From assembly GCA_947166385.1 (NCBI GenBank), contig CAMVEB010000034.1:1-41991 (forward strand): 41,991 bases of DNA. The letters are read 5' to 3'. Shown here one piece after another: positions 16,248 to 25,200 of this stretch. This stretch comes from an uncultured Clostridia bacterium. Its GTDB lineage: Bacteria > Bacillota > Clostridia > Christensenellales > Aristaeellaceae. How positions within the stretch are numbered: the first letter of the stretch is position 1; each line of letters begins with the position of its first letter. The notes beneath the pieces are model-generated. The model ran no database searches. It worked only from the letters and a program-made list of their open reading frames with translations, and had not been told where the DNA came from. The position numbers and the translations under genes are program-made.

Positions 16248-19039
16248 TCATTTCCGGCGGTTTCCGGAGCATAGGGGGCAGGCTTGCCGAAGTAATACCC
16301 CTGGAGACGGTCGCAGCCGATCTCCCGGAGGAAACGAACATGCTCCTCCTTTTCCACGCCTTCGCAGACGGTATCCAGGCGGAGACGGGAAGCCAGCTTC
16401 ATCAGCTCGGTCAGGATGATCTTGCCGTTTTCCCCCTCGTCGAGCTTGCGCATGAAGCTCATATCAAACTTGATCAGGTCAAACTCGATGCTCTGCAGCA
16501 CATCCAGCGAGGAGTAGCCGCTGCCGAAGTCGTCCATCCAGACGGCAAAGCCGTTTTCCCGGAAGCGCCTGACCTGGCCGGTGATGAAATCAAAATCGCG
16601 GCCGATGATGCTCTCGGTGATCTCAACGCTGATCATGGCATGGTCGATGCCGGCCGCGTCGACACGGGAACGGATTTCCTCCACGATATCACAGGCGTCG
16701 AAGTCAGAGCGGGAGAGGTTCACGGACTGCGGGACCACGGGCAGGCCGGCGGCCTGGCGGGAAGTGATCTTTTCGATCACCTGGTCGAGGATGCACAGAT
16801 CCAGCTTGTAGTTCAGTCCGGTATCCTCCAGGTGCGGGACGAACTCCGCCGGGGAGAGGAAGCCTTCCGTCGGATCGATCCAGCGGGCCAGGGCCTCCTC
16901 GTCGCAGACGGTCCTGTCCGACGCGCGGACGATCGGCTGGTAGTAGGCGCGGATCCATTTTTCCTTCACGGCCCGGTCGATATTCGCGATGATATACTGG
17001 CGGCGGCGAACCGCGTCGCTCATTTCCTTCCGGTAATAGTTAAAGCGGGAAGAATCCGTATGGCGGAGGCTGTCGCAAGCCAGCTTGGCGCGGTCAAAGG
17101 CGGAACCGACCGAGGTATCCCCGCTGCAGGTGGCATAAATGCCGACCCGGACCGGCAGGGAATTGCCGCCGTTGATTTTTCCCGCGGCGGCGAAGAGGCT
17201 TTGCAGCCGGGCTTCCAGCCCGTCCTCCGTCGTGGACGCGGCGAAGCGGCCCGCGGCGACGTGGCAGGTGTTTTCCTTGCCGAAGGTTTCCAGCAGCAGG
17301 GCGGAGAAGGCTTTCAGAAGCCGGTCGCCCTCCGTGAAGCCGAAGCGGTCGTTGAAATACTTCATGCCGTCGAGATCGATATACAGGAGAACGCTCTGCT
17401 TTCCTTCCCGGATGACCCGCATCTTCTGGGCTTCGCAGAGCTGGAAGAACCAGGTCAGGGTCGGGAGAGCGGTCAGATCGTCATAATGAGAGGCATTCAG
17501 AATGCTTTCCTCATGCAACGCGCGGTTCAGCGCCTGGGTCATCAGGGAACCTGTTTCCTCATCCCCCTCCACATAGACGCCCTCATCCATGTACCAGACA
17601 TGGGCGATCCGTTCGCCCGTATCCGTATGCAGGTGAACGCCGCGGGCGTGAACGACCCGGTAATCCGAGGCCATGCCCGCGAGGGTCCGGTACACGACGT
17701 CCAGCTCCTTTCCCTCTGAAAAGCGGAGCATGGCGCCGGAAAGGCGCTCCTGATCGGCCGGATGGACATCGCGGTACAGATCCCGGTCCAGGACATGCAA
17801 GGCCTCTTCCCGGTTCGGATAGCCGAAAAGCGCGCAGAAGCCATCCGATACCGCCAGCGTCTCGGCCCGGTGGTCCGTAAAATGATAGACAGCCAGGGGC
17901 TGGATCAGGTCTTCCACGGCTTTCCGGGCCGCAACGACGGAACTGTCGCTGCTTTCCTTCCTGTGTTTGCGCCGGTCATGCTTCCGTACCTGGTAATACT
18001 GGGCCTTGCTCTCGAACATCTTCATGTCCGCCCGGCGGATCGTATCCTCGGGGGTATCGCCCTCTTCCCGCATGGCGTAACCACAGGCGATGCTGAAGCC
18101 TGCCCGGTCGATGCTTTCCCGGATCTGATCCATCGTCTCCCGCACGGCCGGCTCCTGATGACGGAAGAAGAGGAGGACAAACTCGTCCCCGCCGATGCGG
18201 TAGGCCCGGACATCCGGCCCGGAGACATCGTGCAGGCAAGCGCCGATCTTTTTCAGCGCGGCGTCCCCTGCCTGGTGGCCCTGCTGCTCGTTCAGAATTT
18301 TCAGACCGTTCATATCCAGGGAGGCGGCGGCGCAGATGTTTTTTTTCATCGACTCACAGTCGTCATAGAGGGACTGCTGGTTCAGCACGGAGGTCAGGGA
18401 ATCCCGGCGGATGTCATAGGAACGAAGGAAAAGATAGAAGAAAATGCTGCTGATCATGATGGCTTCCGTCAGCCGGTCGCCGCCGTGGTTTACGTCCAGC
18501 GTGGCGCTCATCAGGCAGAGGAAGGCGCAGGAGATCAGGATCAGCTGATCCGACCGCCGGCCGTACTGCAGATAGCGCCGGAAAGTCAGATACAGAATTG
18601 TCAGCAGGTAAAAGATCGGGACAGCAAAGGAAACATAGCCCAACGGCCCGCGGTAGAATGTATAATTCTCATCAAACCCGAAAGCGGCATCCGTGAAAAA
18701 CGCGGAGAAGCAGACGGCGGCATTCAGCGCGAAAGGTACCCACAGCCAGGGGCTTTTCCTGCGCTCCGGCCTGCAGACCGCCAGGACCAGACCGAGGGTC
18801 GCCGACGAGCGCAGAATGTAGCCGGAAGCGGAAAGCAGCGTCCGCCAGAAGCGCAGCGAGGGATCCAGCGAGGCCATCGATTCCAGCGTATCCTCTATCG
18901 ACAGGAGGAGACAGCTGATGACCGTCAGCCAGAAGGAGCGCAGCTCCCTCTCCTGTGTGCCGCGCTGCAAACCGAGCCGGATGGAAAACAGCAGGATCAG
19001 GAACAGCGTCATAAAATGCCTGTTGATCAGGATATCCAT
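16244..19039 (-). CDS. Membrane GGDEF-PAS-GGDEF-EAL protein
   Basis: The protein has 931 residues from the ATG at 19039, which has GGGAGGAGG 8 bases upstream; an upstream GTG at 19081 lacks such a site. About seven transmembrane helices fill residues 1-215 (an integral-membrane sensor). Then come a GGDEF domain with an intact motif at 283-287 (RIGGDEFVLL) and no inhibitory RxxD site; a PAS-like domain at about 375-490 (FGYPNREEALHVLDRD); a second, worn GGDEF whose motif reads AAGRF; and an EAL domain with EEAL at about 714-717, DDFGSGYSS and CEGVEKEEHV. So the first cyclase and the phosphodiesterase both look competent, with the second GGDEF probably regulatory. It makes and/or breaks c-di-GMP at the membrane. 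It is divergent from an HD-GYP gene, with an inverted repeat inside its promoter. Confidence 0.9.
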   Translation of the reverse strand: MDILINRHFMTLFLILLFSIRLGLQRGTQERELRSFWLTVISCLLLSIEDTLESMASLDPSLRFWRTLLSASGYILRSSATLGLVLAVCRPERRKSPWLWVPFALNAAVCFSAFFTDAAFGFDENYTFYRGPLGYVSFAVPIFYLLTILYLTFRRYLQYGRRSDQLILISCAFLCLMSATLDVNHGGDRLTEAIMISSIFFYLFLRSYDIRRDSLTSVLNQQSLYDDCESMKKNICAAASLDMNGLKILNEQQGHQAGDAALKKIGACLHDVSGPDVRAYRIGGDEFVLLFFRHQEPAVRETMDQIRESIDRAGFSIACGYAMREEGDTPEDTIRRADMKMFESKAQYYQVRKHDRRKHRKESSDSSVVAARKAVEDLIQPLAVYHFTDHRAETLAVSDGFCALFGYPNREEALHVLDRDLYRDVHPADQERLSGAMLRFSEGKELDVVYRTLAGMASDYRVVHARGVHLHTDTGERIAHVWYMDEGVYVEGDEETGSLMTQALNRALHEESILNASHYDDLTALPTLTWFFQLCEAQKMRVIREGKQSVLLYIDLDGMKYFNDRFGFTEGDRLLKAFSALLLETFGKENTCHVAAGRFAASTTEDGLEARLQSLFAAAGKINGGNSLPVRVGIYATCSGDTSVGSAFDRAKLACDSLRHTDSSRFNYYRKEMSDAVRRRQYIIANIDRAVKEKWIRAYYQPIVRASDRTVCDEEALARWIDPTEGFLSPAEFVPHLEDTGLNYKLDLCILDQVIEKITSRQAAGLPVVPQSVNLSRSDFDACDIVEEIRSRVDAAGIDHAMISVEITESIIGRDFDFITGQVRRFRENGFAVWMDDFGSGYSSLDVLQSIEFDLIKFDMSFMRKLDEGENGKIILTELMKLASRLRLDTVCEGVEKEEHVRFLREIGCDRLQGYYFGKPAPYAPETAGNE

Positions 19040-19095
19040 CCAGGGGCCCTCCTCCCGGGCGAAAGCATTCCATCTGTCCACCTTTTGCTGCTTCC

Positions 19096-19123
19096 ATTAT
19101 ATCAGATTTTTCAAATCTGGCAA
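19096..19123 (-). promoter_or_regulatory. Promoter of the GGDEF/EAL gene with an inverted repeat in the spacer
   Basis: On the minus strand: TTGCCA (19118-19123), 16-base spacer, TATAAT (19096-19101). A perfect inverted repeat CAGATTT-TTC-AAATCTG (19103-19119) fills the spacer between the two boxes, an ideal place for a repressor or a helix-twisting MerR-type activator. No candidate regulator gene is adjacent. Confidence 0.6.
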
Positions 19124-19171
19124 TCATCAGTTTTCATCCGCTGTTTTCACATCCGGGATCCGATATCCTTG

Positions 19172-19200
19172 TTGTAATTCCCCACGGGAAATGGTAATAT
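19172..19200 (+). promoter_or_regulatory. Promoter of the HD-GYP/nucleosidase operon
   Basis: TTGTAA (19172-19177), 17-base spacer, TAATAT (19195-19200), about 30 bases before the start at 19233. Confidence 0.6.
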
Positions 19201-19232
19201 AAAATCACTACGGAACTCAGAAGGAGCGACGC

Positions 19233-21326
19233 ATGGAAACAAAGGAGAAGCGGGGTGCCCGGGCATACATCGGACTGGCGGTGCTGCTGGCCCTCTATGC
19301 CGCCGCGGCGGTGATGACGCCCCGGGTGGCGAGGTCCTCGGAGATGCTGATCATCGGGGGCCTCCGGCTGCCGGTCTCCACGATGGCCGGCGTGCTGTCC
19401 TCGCTGGGAAATATCTGCATTATCTGCCTGGTGGTGTTTTACGGGAAAACCGGGTTTATCCTCGCGCTGGCCTCGCTGCTGGTGCAGATGCCGTTCTGGA
19501 TCCGGAACTGTTTAGTAATGCAGAACACGGCCAGCATTCCCGGCTTTTTCAGCTCCCTGCTGACCACTGTCGCCATTTTCCTGATCCGGTCCCGGGACAG
19601 ACGGATCGACAAATTCCGGCAGGATGAAGTGGAGCAGCTGAAGAAAACGCAGCAGATCACCCAAAGCCTGTTCGAGGATACGGCGACGGCGCTGGTGACG
19701 GCGATCGACGCGAAGGACGAGTATTCCCACGGGCACTCCATGCGGGTGGCCGAGTATGCCGGGCGGATTGCCCGGGAGCTGGGCAAAACGGAGGAAGAGT
19801 GCCGGAAAATCTATTACGCCGGCCTGCTGCACGATGTCGGCAAGATCGGAATTTCCGACGCGATCATCAATAAAAAGGGCAAGCTGACGAAGGAAGAATA
19901 CGAAGAGATCAAGAAGCACCCCGTGCTGAGCAATCAGATCCTTTCCAGCATCCGGGGGTATCCGTACATCAGCATCGGCGCGCATTACCACCATGAACGG
20001 TACGACGGCAAGGGCTATCCGGACGGGCTGAAGGGCGAGGATATTCCGGAAATCGCGCGGATTATCGCCGTTGCGGACGCCTATGACGCCATGTCCTCCA
20101 ACCGGAGCTACCGGCATGCTCTGCCCCAGCAAATTATCCGGGAGGAGATCATCTCGGGGGCCGGGACCCAGTTTGATCCGGAAATCGCCATGGTGATGCG
20201 GCACCTGATCGACCTGGACAGCGAATACCGGATGAAGGAACGCGAAGCGGTGAAGGAGCTGGCCGGGGACAACGAGATGCACTGCGGTCCCTACCGGAGC
20301 GAGATTTCGGACGGCATCCACATCACGCGGGCGATCACCCATATCAGCCTGACTTACCGGGACGAGGAACCGCGGGACGATCAGACCGCGCCGGCGATCA
20401 TCCTGTTTGACTCCCTGGACGCCCGGGTGCACGACGATGAGAAAACCATCCGGAACCTGAACTACTACGAATACTGCGAGATCTGGCTGGACGGGCAGAC
20501 GGTGAACCACGGCGTGCGCGAGATCCGGACCAAGCGGACAGCGCATGAACCGGCCGCACCGGCGGACGGACGGGCGCCGGAGAGGACGGCCTACGAAGTC
20601 GCGGCGGTCAAGTGCAGGGACCATGTGCTGATCCGGATTGACAACGGCCGGGAAACCACGGAGGTCACCATCGCGCTGCCGGACAGCTCCCGCTATGTGT
20701 ACATTGCCCTGACCGGGAAGAACTGCTATATCAGCGACGTGCGAATCGAACAGGAAGCGAATCCCGTGCCGGACGGTTTCATTCCGAGAATCGCGGAAGA
20801 GATCAGCTACATCGACGGGCCGGAGGGCGATCTGCCGAACGTTCAGGTGGACGGGATCCGGACCGCTGCCTCGGCTGGCGTCCCGGTGAAGGACGGGATG
20901 CGGATCTCCTTCCATACGATGAGCCTGCCGACGGCGCGGCTGATCTGGCACTGCCCCTATATCGTCCTGTTCCGCTCCGCGGACGGGAAGGTCAACGGGG
21001 AAGGCTACCGGGAATACGCGGTGATCCGCCTGGACGGAGAGAACTGGGAGGACAACAAGGAGGCGCAGAGCCGGATCATCGCCAACCGGGAGGACGACTT
21101 CGGGGGCTGGGATGCCTGGAAGAAAGGCAATAAAGAAGGCTTTGACTGCACGGTTCATTTCCGGCGCGAAGGGAACCGGATTACGGTCAGCACCCGGAAC
21201 CTCGGGCTGTCCGTGAAGGATATCACCACAATCACGGGAGGACCGGCCGCGGAAGAGACGGAGGTTTACGCGGCGCTGACGGGCGACCAGTGCGCACTGA
21301 CGAATATCCGGGTCACGCAGGAATAA
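19233..21326 (+). CDS. Membrane HD-GYP protein with a long beta-rich C-terminal region
   Basis: The protein has 697 residues. About four transmembrane helices lie within residues 8-120, then a short coiled linker and an HD-GYP domain at about 145-325, with His200-Asp201 (LLHDVGKIG) and HHERYDGKGYP (GYP at 261-263). This is a predicted c-di-GMP phosphodiesterase. From about 345 to the end, 350 residues form a beta-rich region that looks like two diverged copies of one fold: the first ends YIALTGKNCYISDVRIEQE, the second ends YAALTGDQCALTNIRVTQE. The repeats recall concanavalin/LamG-like jelly rolls (DGMRISFHTMSL, WHCPYIVLFRSADGK). Since HD-GYP must be cytoplasmic, this tail is inside the cell, an odd place for a lectin-like fold. 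Ribosome site AAGGAG. It is followed after 26 bases by the nucleosidase gene. Confidence 0.85.
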   Translation: METKEKRGARAYIGLAVLLALYAAAAVMTPRVARSSEMLIIGGLRLPVSTMAGVLSSLGNICIICLVVFYGKTGFILALASLLVQMPFWIRNCLVMQNTASIPGFFSSLLTTVAIFLIRSRDRRIDKFRQDEVEQLKKTQQITQSLFEDTATALVTAIDAKDEYSHGHSMRVAEYAGRIARELGKTEEECRKIYYAGLLHDVGKIGISDAIINKKGKLTKEEYEEIKKHPVLSNQILSSIRGYPYISIGAHYHHERYDGKGYPDGLKGEDIPEIARIIAVADAYDAMSSNRSYRHALPQQIIREEIISGAGTQFDPEIAMVMRHLIDLDSEYRMKEREAVKELAGDNEMHCGPYRSEISDGIHITRAITHISLTYRDEEPRDDQTAPAIILFDSLDARVHDDEKTIRNLNYYEYCEIWLDGQTVNHGVREIRTKRTAHEPAAPADGRAPERTAYEVAAVKCRDHVLIRIDNGRETTEVTIALPDSSRYVYIALTGKNCYISDVRIEQEANPVPDGFIPRIAEEISYIDGPEGDLPNVQVDGIRTAASAGVPVKDGMRISFHTMSLPTARLIWHCPYIVLFRSADGKVNGEGYREYAVIRLDGENWEDNKEAQSRIIANREDDFGGWDAWKKGNKEGFDCTVHFRREGNRITVSTRNLGLSVKDITTITGGPAAEETEVYAALTGDQCALTNIRVTQE

Positions 21327-21352
21327 ATCGAAGAAACGGGGAGAAAAAGGCC

Positions 21353-22150
21353 ATGAAATACGGGAAAATCGCACTGCTGCTGCTGATGTGTCTGGCATTG
21401 CTGCTTGTCCCTGCCGCGGCGGAAGAAAAGGGCGCGGAGACCGGGTACATCGGGATTATTTCAGCGATGGACAGCGAAGTGCAGCTGCTGCTGGGGAACG
21501 CGGAGATCGGGCGGACCGAACAGATCGGCGGGGTGGATTTCCATATCGGGACGCTGCGCGGGCAGAATGTGGTCATCGCCAAAGCCGGCATCGGCAAGGT
21601 GCTGGCTGCTTCCGGGGCAACTGCGATGCTGTGCAGCTATCCCGTTTCCGCGGTTATTTTCACCGGCGTGGCCGGCGGTGTCGGGGATGAGACGCAGATG
21701 CTGGACATGGTCATTGCCGAGCGCCTGGTGCAGCACGACTACGGAGCCTGGAATCAGGACGGGTTCGAATGGACCGTTCCCACCGGCCAGGAAACCGGAT
21801 ACTACGACTGCGACGCGGAGCTGGTCAACACGGCCTGCGCCGCGGCCAAGGAGATCGCCGGAGAGGAGCACACCTTCCGGGGTCTGATCGCCACGGGGGA
21901 TCAGTTTGTCGCGTCCGAAGCGTATGTGAAGAAGCTGCAGGAGGAATTCGGCGCCATTGCCTGCGAAATGGAGGGCGCGTCGGTCGCCCTGACGTGCATG
22001 CAGTTCGGGGTTCCCTATGTGGTGATCCGGTGCATGTCCGACAAGGCGGACGGAAACGCGTATGATACCTACGAGAACTTTGTGGAGCTCGCGGCCGACC
22101 GGTCCGGGCAGATTGTCATGCGGATGCTGGAAACCCTGCAGAAACCATGA
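21353..22150 (+). CDS. mtnN: Exported 5'-methylthioadenosine/S-adenosylhomocysteine nucleosidase
   Basis: The protein has 265 residues from the ATG at 21353 (GGGGAG upstream). It splits adenine from MTA, SAH and 5'-deoxyadenosine, the step before LuxS in autoinducer-2 formation. Catalytic residues are all present: Glu42 (SAMDSEVQLLL), Glu207 (CEMEGASVAL) and Asp230 (CMSDKADG), and TGVAGGVGD is the usual phosphate/ribose loop. What is odd is the N-terminus: a clear signal peptide (KIALLLLMCLALLLVPAAAE) precedes the normal start of the domain (TGYIGIISAMD). The enzyme would thus work outside the membrane, on external nucleosides, unlike the standard cytoplasmic MTAN. It sits in an operon behind an HD-GYP protein. 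An in-frame ATG at 21290 would bury the signal and has no good ribosome site. Confidence 0.88.
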   Translation: MKYGKIALLLLMCLALLLVPAAAEEKGAETGYIGIISAMDSEVQLLLGNAEIGRTEQIGGVDFHIGTLRGQNVVIAKAGIGKVLAASGATAMLCSYPVSAVIFTGVAGGVGDETQMLDMVIAERLVQHDYGAWNQDGFEWTVPTGQETGYYDCDAELVNTACAAAKEIAGEEHTFRGLIATGDQFVASEAYVKKLQEEFGAIACEMEGASVALTCMQFGVPYVVIRCMSDKADGNAYDTYENFVELAADRSGQIVMRMLETLQKP

Positions 22151-22164
22151 AAACCATGAAAACT

Positions 22165-22206
22165 CTCCTGACTGACTTGTCAGGAGACGGTCGTTTGTGT
22201 TAAAAT
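22165..22206 (+). promoter_or_regulatory. Hairpin and overlapping promoter before the GGDEF/kinase operon
   Basis: A perfect 8-base inverted repeat, CTCCTGAC-TGACTT-GTCAGGAG (22165-22186), follows the nucleosidase stop. A TTGTCA -35 box (22177-22182) lies within its right arm, and TAAAAT (22201-22206) is 18 bases further on. The hairpin could be a weak terminator (its T tract is poor), an operator, or both. The start of the next gene is at 22266. Confidence 0.5.
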
Positions 22207-22265
22207 TCTCTATACAACATGAAATGTCCATATCTGTCTGACTTTTTGAGAGGGAGGTCGAACGG

Positions 22266-25200
22266 ATGCCGGCCCGGAAATCAGAAAAAATGAAGAGAAT
22301 CCTTGCTTTCCTGGCTTGCCTGGTGATGGCGGGGTGTCTGCTCCTGCCGATGGCGACTCGCGCGCAGGAAGCGGAGCAGAAGGTCGTGCGCGTCGGCTGG
22401 TTTGATTCCTCCTTCAACTACTGGGATCAGTTCGGCAGACGCGGCGGCATCGACTATGAATATCAGCAGAAGATTTCCGCCTACACCGGCTGGACCTATG
22501 AGTACGTTGAGGACAGCTGGCCGAACCTGCTGCAGCGGCTGATGGACGGGGAGATTGATCTGCTGAGCGATGTCTCCTACAAGGAGGAGCGTGCGGAGTT
22601 CATCGCCTATCCCAACCTGCCGATGGGCACGGAATCTTATTATATCTATATCGATGAAAATAACCGGGAGATTACCGCCGGCAACCTGGCCTCCTTCAAC
22701 GGGAAACGCATCGGCGTCAACAAGGGCAGCGTACAGGAAGGCTTCCTGAAGGAATGGGCTGAAAAGAACGGGGCAGAGATTGAAATCGTCCCACTGACAA
22801 CGGAAGAGGACGAATCCAATGAGATGGTGACCCGGGGCCAGCTGGACGGGTTTACCTCCATCTATTCCATCAACTCCAAGCAGCACGTGGTTCCTGTGTG
22901 CCGGGTCGGCGGATCGGATTACTTTTACGCGGTGAACAAGAACCGGCCGGATCTGCTGGCGGAGCTGAACATTGCGCTGTCCAGCATCCGGGACGAAGAT
23001 CCTTATTTCATTGAGAGACTGTCCGAGGAGCGCCTGATCACCAACCGGACGGACGCCTATCTGACGGTGGCCCAGACGGACTGGATCAAAGCGCATGAGA
23101 CGGTCCGGATCGGATACGTGGAAGATTTTTATCCCTTCTGCAAGAAGGACGAAAAGACCGGCGAGCTGACCGGCGCGCTCAGGGATTTTCTGGCTCACGC
23201 TGAAAACAACCTGAAGGATTCGGACGGCCAGTTCGAGGCGATCCCGTACGCCTCCGCGGGCGCGGCCATGGAAGCCATGAAGGCCGGAGAGGTGGACTGT
23301 GTCTTTCCGGTATATCTCAACGCTTATGACGCGGATCAGGCAGGCGTGCGGCTGACCAATCCGGCTATGAAGACCGGAATCAACACCGTCATGCGGGAAT
23401 CGGACAGCCAGTCCGTCTCCCGGGAAAGTCAGATGGTCATGGCGGTAGCGGCCGGGGATCCGAATATCGATACCTTCATCATGGCGTATTATCCCGAATG
23501 CCGCCGGGTGGTTTTCCCGGACGGAGCAGCATGCTATGAAGCGGTGGCCAGGGAAACGGCGGACTGCGCCTTCATCAGCAATTACCGGGTTTCCGCGGAG
23601 GATGAAACCCTCAGACAGTACAAGCTTTACTCGGTACCGACCGGGGAACACATTCCGTTTTCCTTCGCGGTCAGCCGGGCGGATCAGGATCTATACTTCC
23701 TGATGAACAAGCTGGTCCTCATGACAAAGAGCGAGGATATGGATTCCGCGCTGGCATCGTATATGATTGTCAGCCAGGAAGTGACCCTGATGCAGTTTCT
23801 ACGGGATCACTGGCTGGCCGTGATCGGTGTTCTGTCAGCGGTGTTCGCCGTTATCATTGTGCTGCTTCTGCAGCGGATGAAAGCCCAGCGGAAGGCGCAT
23901 GAACAGGAGCGGCTGCTGGAGGAAGCCGCCCAGGTCGCGGAGCTGAAGCAGACGATCACCTCGCTGCTGGACAACCTGCCCGGCAGGAACTTTGCCAAGG
24001 ACGCGGAAAGCGGTGTCTATCTGGCCTGCAACCAGGCCTTCGCGGAATACGCCAACCGGAAGGATCCCTCCGATGTGATCGGGCATACGGACGCGGAACT
24101 CTTTGACGCGGAGACGGCAAAGCGCTTTACGGACGACGACCGGACCGCGCTGTCCATGGACGAGCCGCTCATCTTCTTTGAGGAGATCCCGGACGATGCC
24201 GGGAACCGGGAACAGAGGAAGATCACCAAGCTGAAATACACCGATGCGAACGGGCGTCTGTGCGTCCTGGGTGTTTCCGTGGATGTGACGGACTCCTTCC
24301 GTATCCGCCGCAGCGACGCTGTGACCAAAGAGTCCTATCAGAAGGCGCGGAGCGCCGGCGTTATCTATACCCACATCGCTCAGGCTCTGGCCCGCGGATA
24401 TACGAACCTGTATTACATCAACCTGATGACGGAGGAATTTATCGAATACCGTACGGACGAGGAAGGCGGCAGCCTGGACGAAGTGCGGCACGGCTGGCAT
24501 TTCTTTGAGGGATGCCAGGAGGAAACGGATCAATACGTCTATCCGGAAGACCGGGAAGCCGTGAAAATGGCGCTGGACCGGAAAACGCTGGAAAAGGCCC
24601 TGGAGCAGAACAATACCTTTATGATGACCTACCGCCTGATCGGGGAGAACGGCCCGTCTTACGTCAATATGAAGGTCACCCGTATGCGGGATGATGACCG
24701 CTATATCATCCTGGGCGTGACGGATATTGACGAGCAGGTGAAACAGCGCAAGGCGGCGATGCGGATGTCGGAGGAACAGATCGCCTACACCCGCCTCAGC
24801 GCGCTGGCCGGAGAATACCTGTGCATCTATGTCGTGGCTCCGGAGACCGGACGATACCGGGAATTCAGCGCGACCAGCGGCTACGAGGTCAGCTTCGCGC
24901 AGGCGAAAGAAGGCCTGGATTTCTTTGCGACGACCCGGAAAGCGGCACAGACGTTTGCCCACCCGGAGGATCTGAACCGGTTCCTGTCGGTGTTCACCCG
25001 GGAAAATGTCCTGGCGGAGATTGAGCACAACGGAATCTTCACGGTGAGTTACCGCCTGATGACCGATGGGAAAGCCCGCTATGTGCAGCTGAAGGCGGCG
25101 ATGGTGGAAGAGAAGGACGGAAAACGCCTGATCATCGGAATCAACGACATCGATGCCCAGGTGCGCCAGGAGGAAAGCTATGTGCACCACCTGGCCAAGG

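Noticed and set aside
21290..21352. Upstream in-frame start for the nucleosidase
   Set aside because: It lies inside the previous gene, has no ribosome site and would bury the signal peptide; the ATG at 21353 has a good site.
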